In this document: positions 54,165-64,000 of the stretch, in pieces
How the letters are laid out: each line of letters opens with the position of its first letter
How positions within the stretch are numbered: position 1 is the first letter of the stretch
From: Flammula alnicola
Lineage: Eukaryota > Basidiomycota > Agaricomycetes > Agaricales > Strophariaceae
Direction of reading: 5' to 3'
Assembly: GCA_015499995.1 (NCBI GenBank)
Contig: JADNRV010000047.1
Location: 62,001-126,000 of the forward strand
Length of the DNA stretch: 64,000 nucleotides
The notes under the pieces: model-generated
Database searches by the model: none
Told to the model about the DNA's origin: nothing
The model's input: the letters and a program-made list of their open reading frames with translations, nothing else
Translations under genes and position numbers: made by a program

Positions 54165-55720
54165 TCGAACCTAACTTGGATATCCGAAGGTGGGGAAATA
54201 CGCCCGCTATGGATGTAATAAATCTATCTGACAACGAAAAGAACAACGAGAAGGATTTTTCGTTGGCTTTTGTCGGTTTGTACATTCGTTAGTGAGTACA
54301 GCCGAGTCTGTGATCTGACCTCCACTTGTTCTTTAGCTTCCGGTGACCTTCGTAACGTCATTCTCACCGTCAATCGTCTGCCTTCCAATGATCCAGGCCA
54401 TCTCAAGATTTTGCTGAACGATCACGCGCCTAACAACATCTGCCGTAATATCGCCTTGCTCCTCATCTTGGGGACAATCCCGGACGAGAATCTAGCCGCC
54501 GATATCGCTCTCCATTTTGGTATTCCGCATTTATGCCCATAGAATGCAACCTTCGAATTTCCGCCATCATCCTTAAATTGGGTCCCTCCTCTTCTTTGTC
54601 GTGCGCTTCTCAGGACGTGGCTACTCCCTTCTATGGGCACATCATATCGCCATCTGGAAAGATGGATGATTTTCAAGCTGAGTATGATCTTGTCCGAGGG
54701 GCACCTTCCCGGCGCGATTACCGGGACAGAATGTATTCGCGGCTACGTCCTCATCGTGTGGCTTTCCAGGAGTATCGCCGTTTCGGTATTATTTTGCCAT
54801 TCGGCGCCATGAATGCACATTTCAATGTTCCAAATCGGTCCCTATTCTCCTTTTCGGGTCAATGGCTACAGACGGACTTTCCGGATCCCTTAGAAAGTTG
54901 GGAGTGCGTGTATTATCCTCGGCTCTTTTTGTCCAATATCTGACATATCTATGATAGTCTGAAGGAAGTAGTCTCCGCGGGGAAAGCCCACGGTGCCCAA
55001 TCGGAAGATATCTATGGCTGTCTTTACTTCTTCCTCTCGTACCAGCTGCGTGTGTTTGCCCGACATCTCCGCGAATTTAAACTGCCCTTCACTTTAACCA
55101 TTCGTCAACCATCTGCATGTCTTCCCTGGATCGTTGTTAGCTGCACGGCATTGCATTTTCTGCGCGGGTACGTACTATTCTCACTTCTGTCCTGTTTCAT
55201 CGTCTTTTCAGACTGAAGTTGATAGACACGTCACAACTCGACCGCTATGACAACTGCAAGGGAATCGAAGTACCCAAGCTTCTCCAACGTCATTGTGGCT
55301 CATCCTATACCTGCACAAGTTGTTCATGTAAGCCCAGACATTGATGTCCCTAGCTGTCGTTGTGTTTTACATATAATCCTTGACTCTTCCAGATTCCCTC
55401 CTGGTGCTCGTTACCCAGTTTCAATTATTCGAAGCTGAAATGAAGGATAATCTCTCTGGACGTGCGTGGCGTTCCTGGGTGAGCCTGACCTCAATCTCTC
55501 CCTGCAGTATTCCATTGACTGATCGACTCGTATGGTGCTCAATGAATGTGACCGCCCACGTCTAGCCGGTCGTAACTCGGCGTGTTATCGGGAAGCGGTT
55601 AAGACGTGGTCCGCGACGTCGTTGCTGCATGTTCGGCGATTCCGCTTTAACTTGAGGCGCCGGAAAAATCGGAAAAATGCGAAGCGCGGGCTGCCTTCTC
55701 CGGCAAAACCACTTGAATAG
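54165..55720 (+). CDS. DUF4470 domain protein, multi-exon, with an apparent frameshift
   Basis: MDVINLSDNEKNNEKDFSLA lies at 54210-54275. A GTTTGT..CTTTAG intron (54276-54336) follows, and then FV-ASGDLRNVILTVNRLPSN, LKILLNDHAPNNICRNIALL and LGTIPDENLAADIALHF. This is the DUF4470 block, often found with MYND fingers in basidiomycetes. The next residues should be WYS, but CATTTTGG (54514) has one T too few. After adding one, the frame runs through MPIECNLRISAIILKLGPSS and MDDFQAEYDLVRGAPSRRDY to 54903. It then runs over introns at 54904-54957 and 55168-55211 (SLKEVVSAGKAHGAQSEDIY, LKLIDTSQLDRYDNCKGIEV) to a basic end near 55720. The start codon is uncertain. Cytosolic, function unknown. Confidence 0.65.
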
Positions 55721-55903
55721 TACGTTCTGCCCATGCTTACGCTCACAAGAGAACGATAGATTTTATTCATGGCAGACATTCAGGTGGATACTACGGATGA
55801 ATCAACGACGTTTCCTGTCAATCAGGAACAGCGACCCACTCACCTGCTCATGCTGTAAGGCCTTGTGCTGGCGGACATTCTCCATCCGCTGCCTTACTCG
55901 CAA

Positions 55904-55910
55904 TATAAAG
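55904..55910 (+). promoter_or_regulatory. TATA box of the GH7 gene
   Basis: TATAAAG, 42 bp before the GH7 ATG; a short 5' UTR is common for highly expressed secreted enzymes. Confidence 0.6.
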
Positions 55911-55951
55911 CACCCTGACCTCGTCGCTCCACTCTTGCGTGACAAAAGAAG

Positions 55952-57253
55952 ATGTCCCCTTCACGCTCTCTCATTGCTCTTTCGTCACTCTTCGTGGCTG
56001 TCATATACGGCCAACAAATCGGCACCAACACACCGGAAGTCAACCCTCCGCTCCTCTGGGAAGAGTGCGCCCTTCCCGGTCTCTGCCAAAAGATCAATGG
56101 CTCTGTCACTCTCGATGCCAACTATCGATGGACGCACAACGTCGGCGGTTATACCAACTGCAAGAACGGAAACACCTGGAACACCACATTTTGCCCCGAC
56201 CCCACCACCTGCGCCGAGAACTGCGCCGTTGAAGGTGTCAACTACGCTTCGTCCGGCGTCTACACCAGCGGCAACGCGTTGACCCTTACGCTAAGCACCG
56301 TCACCAACTCTGGACCTCGCATCTACCTCCTCGCCGCTGACCAAAGGACGTACCAGACGTTCAAGCTCAACCAGCACGAGTTCACCTTCGACGTTGATCT
56401 CAGCCAGGTCGCCTGTGGTATGAACGCGGCGCTGTATTTCAGCGAAATGGACCCCCAAGGCGGTAATGCGCTTACCAACAAGGCAGGAGCCAGGTACGGG
56501 ACTGGCTACTGCGACGCGCAATGCCCGTCTGGTGATAACTTCTTTAACGGTCAGGTGAGCACTACACAGCGGAATTTGGCTTAGCCGGTGTCTAACTTGC
56601 CCTTTCAGGCCAACATGGCGAACAATGGTATCTGCTGCAACGAGATGGATATCTGGGAGGCGAACAGGATCTCCAACGCGTTCACCACCCACGGCTGCTT
56701 GCAGAATGGCCCATACACGTGCCCCGGAACCGGATGCACGGGCCAATGCGATGGCAATGGCTGCGCTTTCAACGCTTTTCATCAAGGCGACACCCAGTTC
56801 TACGGTCCTGGACTGACAATCGACACCACCAAAAAGTTCACCGTCGTGACCCAGTTCATCACCGATAACGGCGGCACCTCCGGACCCCTCACCGAGATCC
56901 GCCGTCTCTACGTCCAGAATGGCCGCGTCCACCAAAACCCAGCTACGAAAGTTACGGGCATGCCACCGTACAGCTCTATCTCCCAACAATACTGCGATGC
57001 CCAGAGGAAGGTCATGAACGCCACGAACTTGTTCGACGAGACTGGCGGAATGAAGCCGTTGAGCACCGCGTTCGAGACGGGAATGGTCTTGGTCTTTAGC
57101 TTATGGGATGACCCGTATGGTGGCATGACCTGGCTCGATGGTCCTGGAGTGGGAACCTGCCCTGGTGGACTTGACACCTCTGGCGGACCCTCTGTCAACG
57201 TCACCTTCTCCAACATCAGGTTCGGTAGCATAGGTTCTACTTACCTGTTCTAA
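55952..57253 (+). CDS. Secreted glycoside hydrolase family 7 cellulase, endoglucanase-like
   Basis: Exons 55952-56554 and 56609-57253 join in frame over a 54-bp GTGAGC..TTTCAG intron to give 415 residues. A signal peptide (MSPSRSLIALSSLFVAVIYG) is followed by mature QQIGTNTPEVNPP. The catalytic motif CCNEMDIWEAN holds the nucleophile Glu, the helper Asp and the acid/base Glu of GH7. Many paired Cys are kept (GYCDAQCPSG, CDGNGCAFNAF). GH7 enzymes cut beta-1,4 bonds in cellulose with retention. Compared with typical fungal cellobiohydrolases, the loop after NGQAN and the loop before the C-terminus (MTWLDGPGVGTCPGGLDTSG) are short. That favours an open cleft and an endoglucanase role. There is no CBM1 or linker. 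Frame and splice sites are intact. Confidence 0.93.
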
Positions 57254-58190
57254 AATATCTTTTCTACGCCAATCTTATGTAGAACTTGGAAAAAATATGC
57301 CCAGCGATTTACAGGAAGGACGGTACTGTGATTTGACATATCCCCGCCGATTTTCTTCGTCTGAATTTGAATCTTATCATCGTATCATACACGGCGCACA
57401 GACCTAGGTTTCTTCGAATAGTGGGTTTGAGCGTTATGTTGAGTTTTCTTGGGCTTGATGCTTGAACGTTGAACGTTTGGATATTCAAACGTTCGACTAT
57501 TAGAAGCAGTTGCGCGATGAGGCCGGGTCATTTTGAAAGCTTGACCAATATGTATATACTCACAATCCTTTCTTATGCTACCCTTTCCTTGTAGCTTCAT
57601 TGAGCTTCACCGGTGTTAGAATGCCCTGGACTGAACCTGGATCTGTCCACGATGTCTACCACGTCGATGTCTTTCCTCATCTTCCATTCTGATCCGATGA
57701 TAATAATTATCCGTTCTGTAGATAACATCACATCTAAAAAAAGGTTCAACGAGGGCTAGGTGACCAGGCACTATGTAGGGACATGGGTACCGAGTCGTGG
57801 CCTTTGATTTAAAAGAGAACCTCCAAGTACTCGTACATCCCTCGGCCTCAAACAAACTGCTACCGTTAGAAAGCTGCGAAACCTGACACCTCCGATACGC
57901 GATTCCATTTTGATTTTGATTCTGAATGTGACAACAAGGGACGACTCTGGTCAAATGACTGTAGAATTCCGTTATGCCAGCCCAGTCATCTGCCAATCAC
58001 TCTACAGCGGATATTGCCTGCCAAACTATACTCTAGTTCGACATAGCCTGCACATTCTAGATCTCGTATGCGGTTCAAGCGACGCCATTTCTGTCTGCCC
58101 TCAACTCGACGAGGCGGGCCGAGGGCCTGAATTGCCCATAAATATTAACTGCGTGTGCGTACCTGCACGAAATTATGCTTAACCTGGGGC
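57254..58190. other. Intergenic region between the GH7 and WSC genes
   Basis: GH7 3' UTR and WSC promoter region. A 126-codon minus-strand frame (57996-57616) has no recognisable motif or splice partner, so it is not called. Confidence 0.4.
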
Positions 58191-58191
58191 G

Positions 58192-58199
58192 TATATAAA
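58192..58199 (+). promoter_or_regulatory. TATA box of the WSC gene
   Basis: TATATAAA, 76 bp upstream of the ATG at 58275, in a good core-promoter position. Confidence 0.6.
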
Positions 58200-58274
58200 C
58201 CACTCGAGATTCGAACATCACCACCCTTCCTGCCATTCGTAAACTCAATATCTAACACCGCCTCCAAGTCCAAC

Positions 58275-59449
58275 ATGAAATATGTGCTAAACACGCGTTC
58301 AGCTCTTTTGAGCGCCAGTCTGATACTGCAGGTGCGGCCGTTTATCTGTTCGAATCTTTCGTGCTGAATCAATCCTTTATACCTTCACAAGTCATTTACT
58401 TTCGTCAAGGCCACTGGATGGGCATCGATGGGATGCTTCAGGTACAAAATCAAGTATCACATATCTACTCACACCTTTAATCATTCGTCCCATTGCCACA
58501 GCGATCCCCCGACAAGCCAGGCCCTACAAGCAGCCTCCTTCCTCAATTCACCCAATTTCACATTGACGCAGTGCACGTCCTTTTGCGATCCATATCTGTA
58601 CCTCGGAATAGAAGACGGGCAGGTATGTGATAGATTATGCCTTTCGATCACATTCTTACTGTCTTATTTCGAACGTTTGATCTTCGTTAGGATTGCTGTA
58701 TGCGTTCTTATTATGTGAATAACCAAGACTATTCAGCCACTAATGGCTCCCTGTGTTGTTAATAGACTGCGACAACGTAATCCACAACAACGTCCCAATC
58801 GACATCAGTAACTGCAACGTACACTGCACGGGCGAGACAGACACCTACTGCGGTGGCTTGAATGCCATACAGATCTTCTACAAGGTAATCCCACCTCCAA
58901 TCGTCTGGAATTCGCTCGGATGTTACACGTGAGTTTTCGAGTTCCATGTACGACTCGGATGGTCATGGTTTTCCGGCCCCAACTCTAATTTTGTGCCATG
59001 GTCTCAGTGATTCGACAACTTCGCGTACCATAAGGACTGCGTCTTACACAAGCGTGAACAACATGACTATAGCCTCCTGCCAGGCGTATTGCGCGACCGG
59101 CGGTTACCTATTTGCAGGTGTCGAATACGCAAGGGTACGCACCAAAACTGCCTCTACTAATCAAAGAAAGTATCGCTCATGAATATATCCTCATCGATCA
59201 TCTCTGGCATGGACTTCATCCTTGTTTCTAGGAATGCTGTAAGTCTGATGCTTTAGCCTTCCCCATACGAGAGAGCTGACTCTATTTCATGGACCTCCAG
59301 ATTGCGACAACACCATTCACAGCCCTGGCGCACCTGCACCAATCACACCTGGCGACCCAACTGGAGGATGCAACATGCCCTGCACGGGTGACCAGACCGA
59401 ACTGTGCGGAGGTTCGGATAGGATTCAGATCTTCGAACGAGGCAACTAG
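58275..59449 (+). CDS. Secreted protein with two WSC domains, 220 residues, eight exons including two 7-nt microexons
   Basis: Exons: 58275-58331, 58410-58441, 58502-58622, 58691-58697, 58766-58928, 59008-59134, 59232-59238, 59301-59449. They sum to 663 nt (221 codons), all introns GT..AG. Signal peptide MKYVLNTRSALLSASLILQA. WSC 1: GCFSDPPTSQALQ, TLTQCTSFC, YLYLGIEDGQDCYCDNVIHN, CNVHCTGETDTYCGG. WSC 2: GCYTDSTTSRTI, SCQAYCATGGYLFAGVEYAR, ECYCDNTIHSPG, CNMPCTGDQTELCGG. The C-Y-C-D-N core of each domain is encoded across a microexon (GATTGCT, GAATGCT), which is what fixes the model. WSC domains bind carbohydrate or cell-wall glycans; next to GH7 a role on plant or fungal wall polymer is plausible. 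The second intron acceptor (TCAAG) is weak. Confidence 0.88.
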
Positions 59450-61070
59450 AAAGAAGATGTACTCCCACGACGAGGTGCTCGAAATGTATAATTTGTAGTT
59501 CATGATACAGAGCGTGAGGTGAGATGAGTAAAAGAACACACCGAACCACACAAGTTCATTCACGACATCGCCATCCACTGCGCAGTGGAGATGACGGGGC
59601 CAAGGATACCCGTCGTTCAGGATGCGAAGGGATAGCGAAGATCGCTAGTGTACACATTAAGCACATGCGGGGCGGCATAGTAGCTTGCCCGAGTCATGGA
59701 GAAAATTCTAGGTACATGGACCTTCAGATAGCGGCCAATAACATATGTTTGGCTCAAGGTTAATGCTCACCGCCCCCAATGACGTGCAATATAGTAAGTT
59801 CCGTAACGCTCAGCAACCTTGGTTTACCCGAGCTCTCACCAGCACATCATCGAGGAAGCGCAGATGCACCCCGCAATAGACAATAGACCATATCCACCGA
59901 AAATGACATCTCTCCCCAAAAAGTCGATCTCCAATCACACCGATACCACAATCGGGGGAATGAAAAATACAGAATTCCAAGTGCAATTACCCTGTCGGGG
60001 GATCAATTATCAGAACATGTGGGGTGAAGAAATGCGAGAGAGGGTAAAAGGCAGAAATCAGATTTTCAAGATGTCGACATAAGACGAAGATTTGCCTTAA
60101 GACAGGGATAACTGAAAATGGAATAATTTCGTCATCTAGAACTGCGACAAGGGGGCTCGCTCAAGGTATGGACGTGGAAGGCAAACTCGAAGGAAGGATA
60201 TGTGCACTTACCGAACTGCACTGGAGTCTACGGTCGTGGCTCTGAGGAGCGATCAGATTTGCATCTAGTTGATTGCAATGGTATTTGCAACGCTGCGATG
60301 AGAAACACGTCAGTTTACTGAGCAACTAGGCCGAAATATGAATGCCAAGTTTGTGGGGTAAGAGGTTATGTAAACGCATATTTCACTTTTGAAGTCTGGA
60401 CAGAGATGAGATCCCAGGTCGATATCGGTGGACGCATTTTTCATTAGCCTTTTGCATTAGTGTGGGCATTGCGTGACGATTTCAGGAAAGACAGAAAGAG
60501 GGAAGAGGAACGAGTGAGAAATGGATGAACTAAGGCCAACTTTTGCGAAATATCGAGATACCAAAGCGTGAAGAGTGCGGCGAATTGCAATTGCATTGAG
60601 AGGGAGCTCGAAGAAAAACGGAAAATTGCCTTTGTTTACTTACACGTTCTCAACCAAGCATCGGCAGAAATTGATCCGAATTTCGAAAGCCACACGGGCC
60701 ACGCCATACTCCGACTTACTCCGAGTTGCGTCCTTCGTCCTCCATCCTCCAACGTTGTTATAAGAATCATTTTGATCGTACGTTAGATGTTTTCAACGTG
60801 ACTTAAAAAATAATGCTAATCAATTGAAATTTAAACCTCCAAGGCTGCGAATCTGCGATGCAACAATTTTACATATCATTCAAGGAAACTTTTGTCACAT
60901 CATTGCGACTGTATACTATGGATCGACCCAACTCGTACCCGCTCGGGTGTGTCTTTCATATTGGCGATTTTAGTCCTGGAAATGTTGCAGGAGCATTCCA
61001 TTATCTCTCGTAAGGTCGTCGAGAGCTGCTTCCAATTTTTGTGCCTTGCATTCCACCGCCACTTTTCGCA
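59450..61070. other. Intergenic region, no gene seen
   Basis: Short frames only. ATGGACCTTCAGATAGCGGC at 59717 resembles the last intron-exon border of the WSC gene (ATGGACCTCCAGATTGCGAC at 59289), which hints at a decayed partial duplication, but the Cys pattern is not kept. Confidence 0.35.
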
Positions 61071-63779
61071 CTACAGAAAACTCGAAGCGTCAGTTTCTGA
61101 AAGTTGGAATGTGGATAACAAAGACCCACTAATTTGGTGAGCATGCGGTAAGCTTTGCAGCATATCGTACTTGTGAATCATGCTCCATTCTATCTTTTCC
61201 TTTAGGTCGGGCATATCCCATTGATCAGCTATTGGCAAGAGTTCCAGGAAATCGCGCATTAGTTTCGCAAGTTCCTCGTCGGACTCAAGGTCAATGGTTG
61301 GGAGCACGAACTCCCCCGTGTAGATAAAGTCTTCCAGAAACGTGTCAGTATATTTGAAGTTGTTGCAATAATAGCTGAATACTTACCTAGCAGTGTTTTT
61401 GCACCAAAAGACGTCCCATAAAATGGAATTGGCTCCTCCATCCAGTTAGCGCTGTCTCGGAAATGAGGAATCATGGCAGCGAGGAAAATACGATGTGCGC
61501 GCAGATCTGCTACACCAACAGTTAAGTCATCCTCTCCTGTATAACTGGGCTTAAAGGTCACGTCCGTCAGTTTTCCAGCCTTTCGCATCTCGTTGAACGC
61601 TTTCCTAGATTCTCGATATCGGATGGCGCCTAAGTCCGACGTGTCGCCTTCTTCAGCCTCCCGTTTGAATAGCTTCAATGTGCCCGATCCCGCTGCACGA
61701 AGGAGGTTATCGTACTCCTGCAGGAATAATCTGACGCACTTATACGGCTTGTGGTCGTATCTTAAATCAAGAACGAGTTGTTCAGCCGTTGCCCACTGAC
61801 CATCCCAGGCGTCCGTCATTGGGTCATTCACGTTCAAAAATATGCTGAGATCATGGGCAAGTAGCAGAGCTTCTTGAGCTTCCTGTGAGTGTTCGTTGAG
61901 CCACTTATAGGTCGCTTTGATGTCAGACAGCAACGACAAATTTCCAGGATGATCGTGGCCAATTTGCGTTGTCAGGACCTTCAAATGCTCGACCTGTCAG
62001 ACGAGTCATGATCGGTGCCGGTGAGAATCCAAAATGAGACCAAAGCTAACGAGTACTCACCACTTCGCCAGCACTGGGAACGCCCAACTTGTTATTGACA
62101 GTCAAGACCTCTGCAGTGGGTTCATTAAAGAACAATGCCCGCTGCGTCCACACGACTGGTTCCAGATTTTGTCGGACAAATTTGGATGGCGGCAATACAA
62201 TGGATAGTGCGCCTTCTGAGCAGTAGCGTTCTGGAGAAACGTAGGAAGCACCATGCCGACGAATACCCTTCCGCCGGACGAAACTGATGTTATCCAACAC
62301 CCGCCACAGCGCCTCATTTAACATGATCAAGGCAGGAAGCGATCCTTGGTATGTGTCGAATGCCATGTCGGACATTTCCAGAAGTGACTGACGATCTACT
62401 CGCGTTCCAGCTTGAGTATGAGGGTTTAGAGCTACCTCCACTGCTTTAGCACAGCTCACGAACGTATCAAACGTGATTGTGTGCACTAAACCCACGTCCC
62501 GGATAGATGTCAACAGATCTCGGAATTGGGAGTGAATGAAGGAAGACCGCTCTGTGAACTTTAATGTCTGGGAAAATAAGCGCATCGTGTGGTCATAGAG
62601 CTGAGATACAGGGCGCAATTCCCCCATTTCGTCTGGAACACGAATACCCACGGTCCGTATTTCGGCAACGGGGAACCTTAGCATCGATTTGACAAATTTC
62701 TTGTACGTTCCGATATCGGGTCCACTGACCGTGCGGGGAAGTTGCACAACATCCATAATTCGCTGTGATGTCATATATGCGAAGGTCTTATTTCGGCAGT
62801 AGCGCATGAACTCGGGTAAGCTGTGTGAGAGTGCAGCGATCGCTATGTTTGGGGCTTGGTACGGCAGCAAATCAGTCTCCGAAAAATGGGATGGAAGGAC
62901 TTGCAAGTCAGATGCGGGTTGGAGCCGTTTACAGCGATTGACGAAGGCTTCCCATATCGGTAGTTGGAGAAGTGTGTGTTTAGTGAGTCCTGATGGCAGC
63001 CCGTCACGCCGCCAACGATCCTGACTGTCCCGAATTTTCATTCTAATCCAGCTGGAAAGGTTGTTCTGTTCTGTTTCGGCCAGTCCATGGATCCGGTGTA
63101 TACCTTTTGTAGCGATACACTGCAGTACGTTGTCGATTAAGTGGGGAAAGCGTTTTGAGAAAATTCTCCGAGTATACGGTTTTCACCGACGTTCAAAACT
63201 TCGATACTCATCGTCTGAAGAGTATTAACAAGCCATCCTTCCGATGCAGGAATATTCCGGCCGTAAATGACCTCATGAGACATGCACTCTCGCAGCGACA
63301 TTAGGCGCGATGTACCTTCAAGTTTGATGAGCGCGAGGCCGGCATTTTCGAGGGATGAAAGACTCGGAGGACCGGGGAGGGTTTTGTATCGTTTCCAAAA
63401 CTCCTCTACCCAGTCATGGCGTTGTTGGTCGGTGAAGCATTGTCCGAGCTCCTTTGTAATTAAAGTCACAATGGTTGCTTCCGTGAGGCCGGCAACATTT
63501 GCACTTGTGTCAGACTGCAGGTGCTGTATAACCTTTTCCGTGTACCCCTCTTGCAAGAAATGCGCCGACGGAAATAATTTCGAATGAGATCTCTCTTTGG
63601 AGTAGTAGACTGGCGCGTCGTTCAGCCCTGGTATTGTAACAAGCTCTCCCGATGCAAGAAGCAAGACTGGAAGGCTGACCAGAGGAGATTCGTCGCATAT
63701 ATAGTCCAATAGAGACGCTATATCTTCTATGGAGATCTGTTTTGTGGAGTACAAGGTCTGCATCATGGCAATCGAGCAT
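61071..63779 (-). CDS. Sacsin-like protein with C-terminal BTB domain, partial (C-terminal part)
   Basis: Minus-strand frames 63779-63160, 63159-62061, 61996-61385 and 61331-61071 join. First part: ASLLDYICDESPLVSLPVLL, then a basidiomycete sacsin-like pattern (LPIWEAFVNRCKRLQPASDL, TYKKFVKSMLRFPVAEIRTV). Middle: the segment before BTB (DIKATYKWLNEHSQEAQEAL, LFLQEYDNLLRAAGSG). A BTB fold follows (FNEMRKAGKLTDVTFKPSYT, ADLRAHRIFLAAMIPHFRDS), with an intron at 61384-61331 region. Introns are GT..AG. At 63160-63163 the frame breaks, and one added T would mend it. The HSP90-like ATPase part expected at the N-terminus would lie past 64000, but stops just upstream of 63779 make the junction unclear. 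Such proteins are presumed chaperone or ubiquitin-ligase adaptors. Confidence 0.6.
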
Positions 63780-64000
63780 GGCTTATCAGGGTGTGCTTTA
63801 CGAAAGACGCGTCAACCGTCTTGGCCGACGGAACCTCGATAACGCTCGATGTGAGCTCATGTTGGCGAAAACTGGGGCCTTAACTGCTCGGAGGAAATGT
63901 GTTACACGCAGGGGTTCGTTCCTTGAAAACACCGATTCCATAAATGACGACCATCGTTGATCAGCGGTTCGGAATATTTTGTGATCGGCATTGGGAAGCA
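63780..64000 (-). other. Unclear upstream part of the sacsin-like gene
   Basis: Minus-strand frames are stopped in all phases within 150 bp, yet a short reading RKAHPDKPCSIAMMQTLYST continues the downstream frame upward for about 15 codons. An intron or decay may lie here; the window ends before it can be resolved. Confidence 0.3.

Noticed and set aside
57616..57996. Minus-strand frame of 126 codons between the GH7 and WSC genes
   Set aside because: No domain, weak start context, and it lies over the expected 3' UTR and promoter; unsupported.

Overview
The window looks like a piece of an Agaricomycete (mushroom-forming basidiomycete) chromosome. Genes carry many short GT..AG introns of about 50-100 bp. 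The families present are typical of that group: CxC2/KDZ transposases, NACHT NTPases with a 'GGTFTHVEVHGG' type N-terminus, DUF6699, DUF4470, GH7, WSC repeats and a sacsin/BTB protein. No computation or database search was run; family calls come from motif recognition.

About 80% of the window is layered transposable elements. At 4.8-9.8 kb and 23.6-26.3 kb lie what appear to be the two halves of one minus-strand DIRS-like (tyrosine-recombinase) retrotransposon. The first holds the RT end, RNase H and recombinase; the second holds gag and the RT core. Between them is about 13.8 kb carrying a KDZ transposase gene (19.7-23.3 kb), two companion genes (10.3-12.5 kb minus, 15.2-16.3 kb plus) and captured host debris, including the 3' half of a GH47 alpha-mannosidase gene. 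The recombinase gene was hit again by a 2.16-kb LTR element with a gag-like ORF and by a 616-bp hAT MITE.

At 26.9-32.7 kb a NACHT NTPase gene is interrupted by a 3.2-kb stack. It has an outer TIR element with a perfect 6-bp target duplication, a second inverted copy of the same family inside it with its own 6-bp duplication, and a 412-bp hAT MITE inside that with an 8-bp duplication. Removing the stack restores the NACHT reading frame exactly.

From 32.8 to 39.3 kb is a complete hAT element with an 8-bp duplication. Its transposase was broken by a probable solo LTR of about 1.46 kb. The element sits at the edge of a foldback-like element (to about 43.5 kb) whose inverted arms are CTG/CAG-rich repeats. 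A second, 7.4-kb foldback-like element (45.8-53.3 kb) has inverted arms built from about 40-bp modules of three types and ends about 90 bp upstream of a DUF6699 gene.

The remaining 10.7 kb (53.3-64.0 kb) is ordinary host sequence: a DUF4470 gene, an intact secreted GH7 cellulase, an intact two-WSC-domain secreted protein that uses two 7-nt microexons, and the C-terminal part of a sacsin-like/BTB protein running in from the right edge. On the left, a 99-residue secreted cysteine-rich protein is encoded at 2.6-3.1 kb. Three broken frames (KDZ, DUF4470, sacsin/BTB) are each explained by one missing T in a T-run, so assembly homopolymer errors are as likely as real decay.
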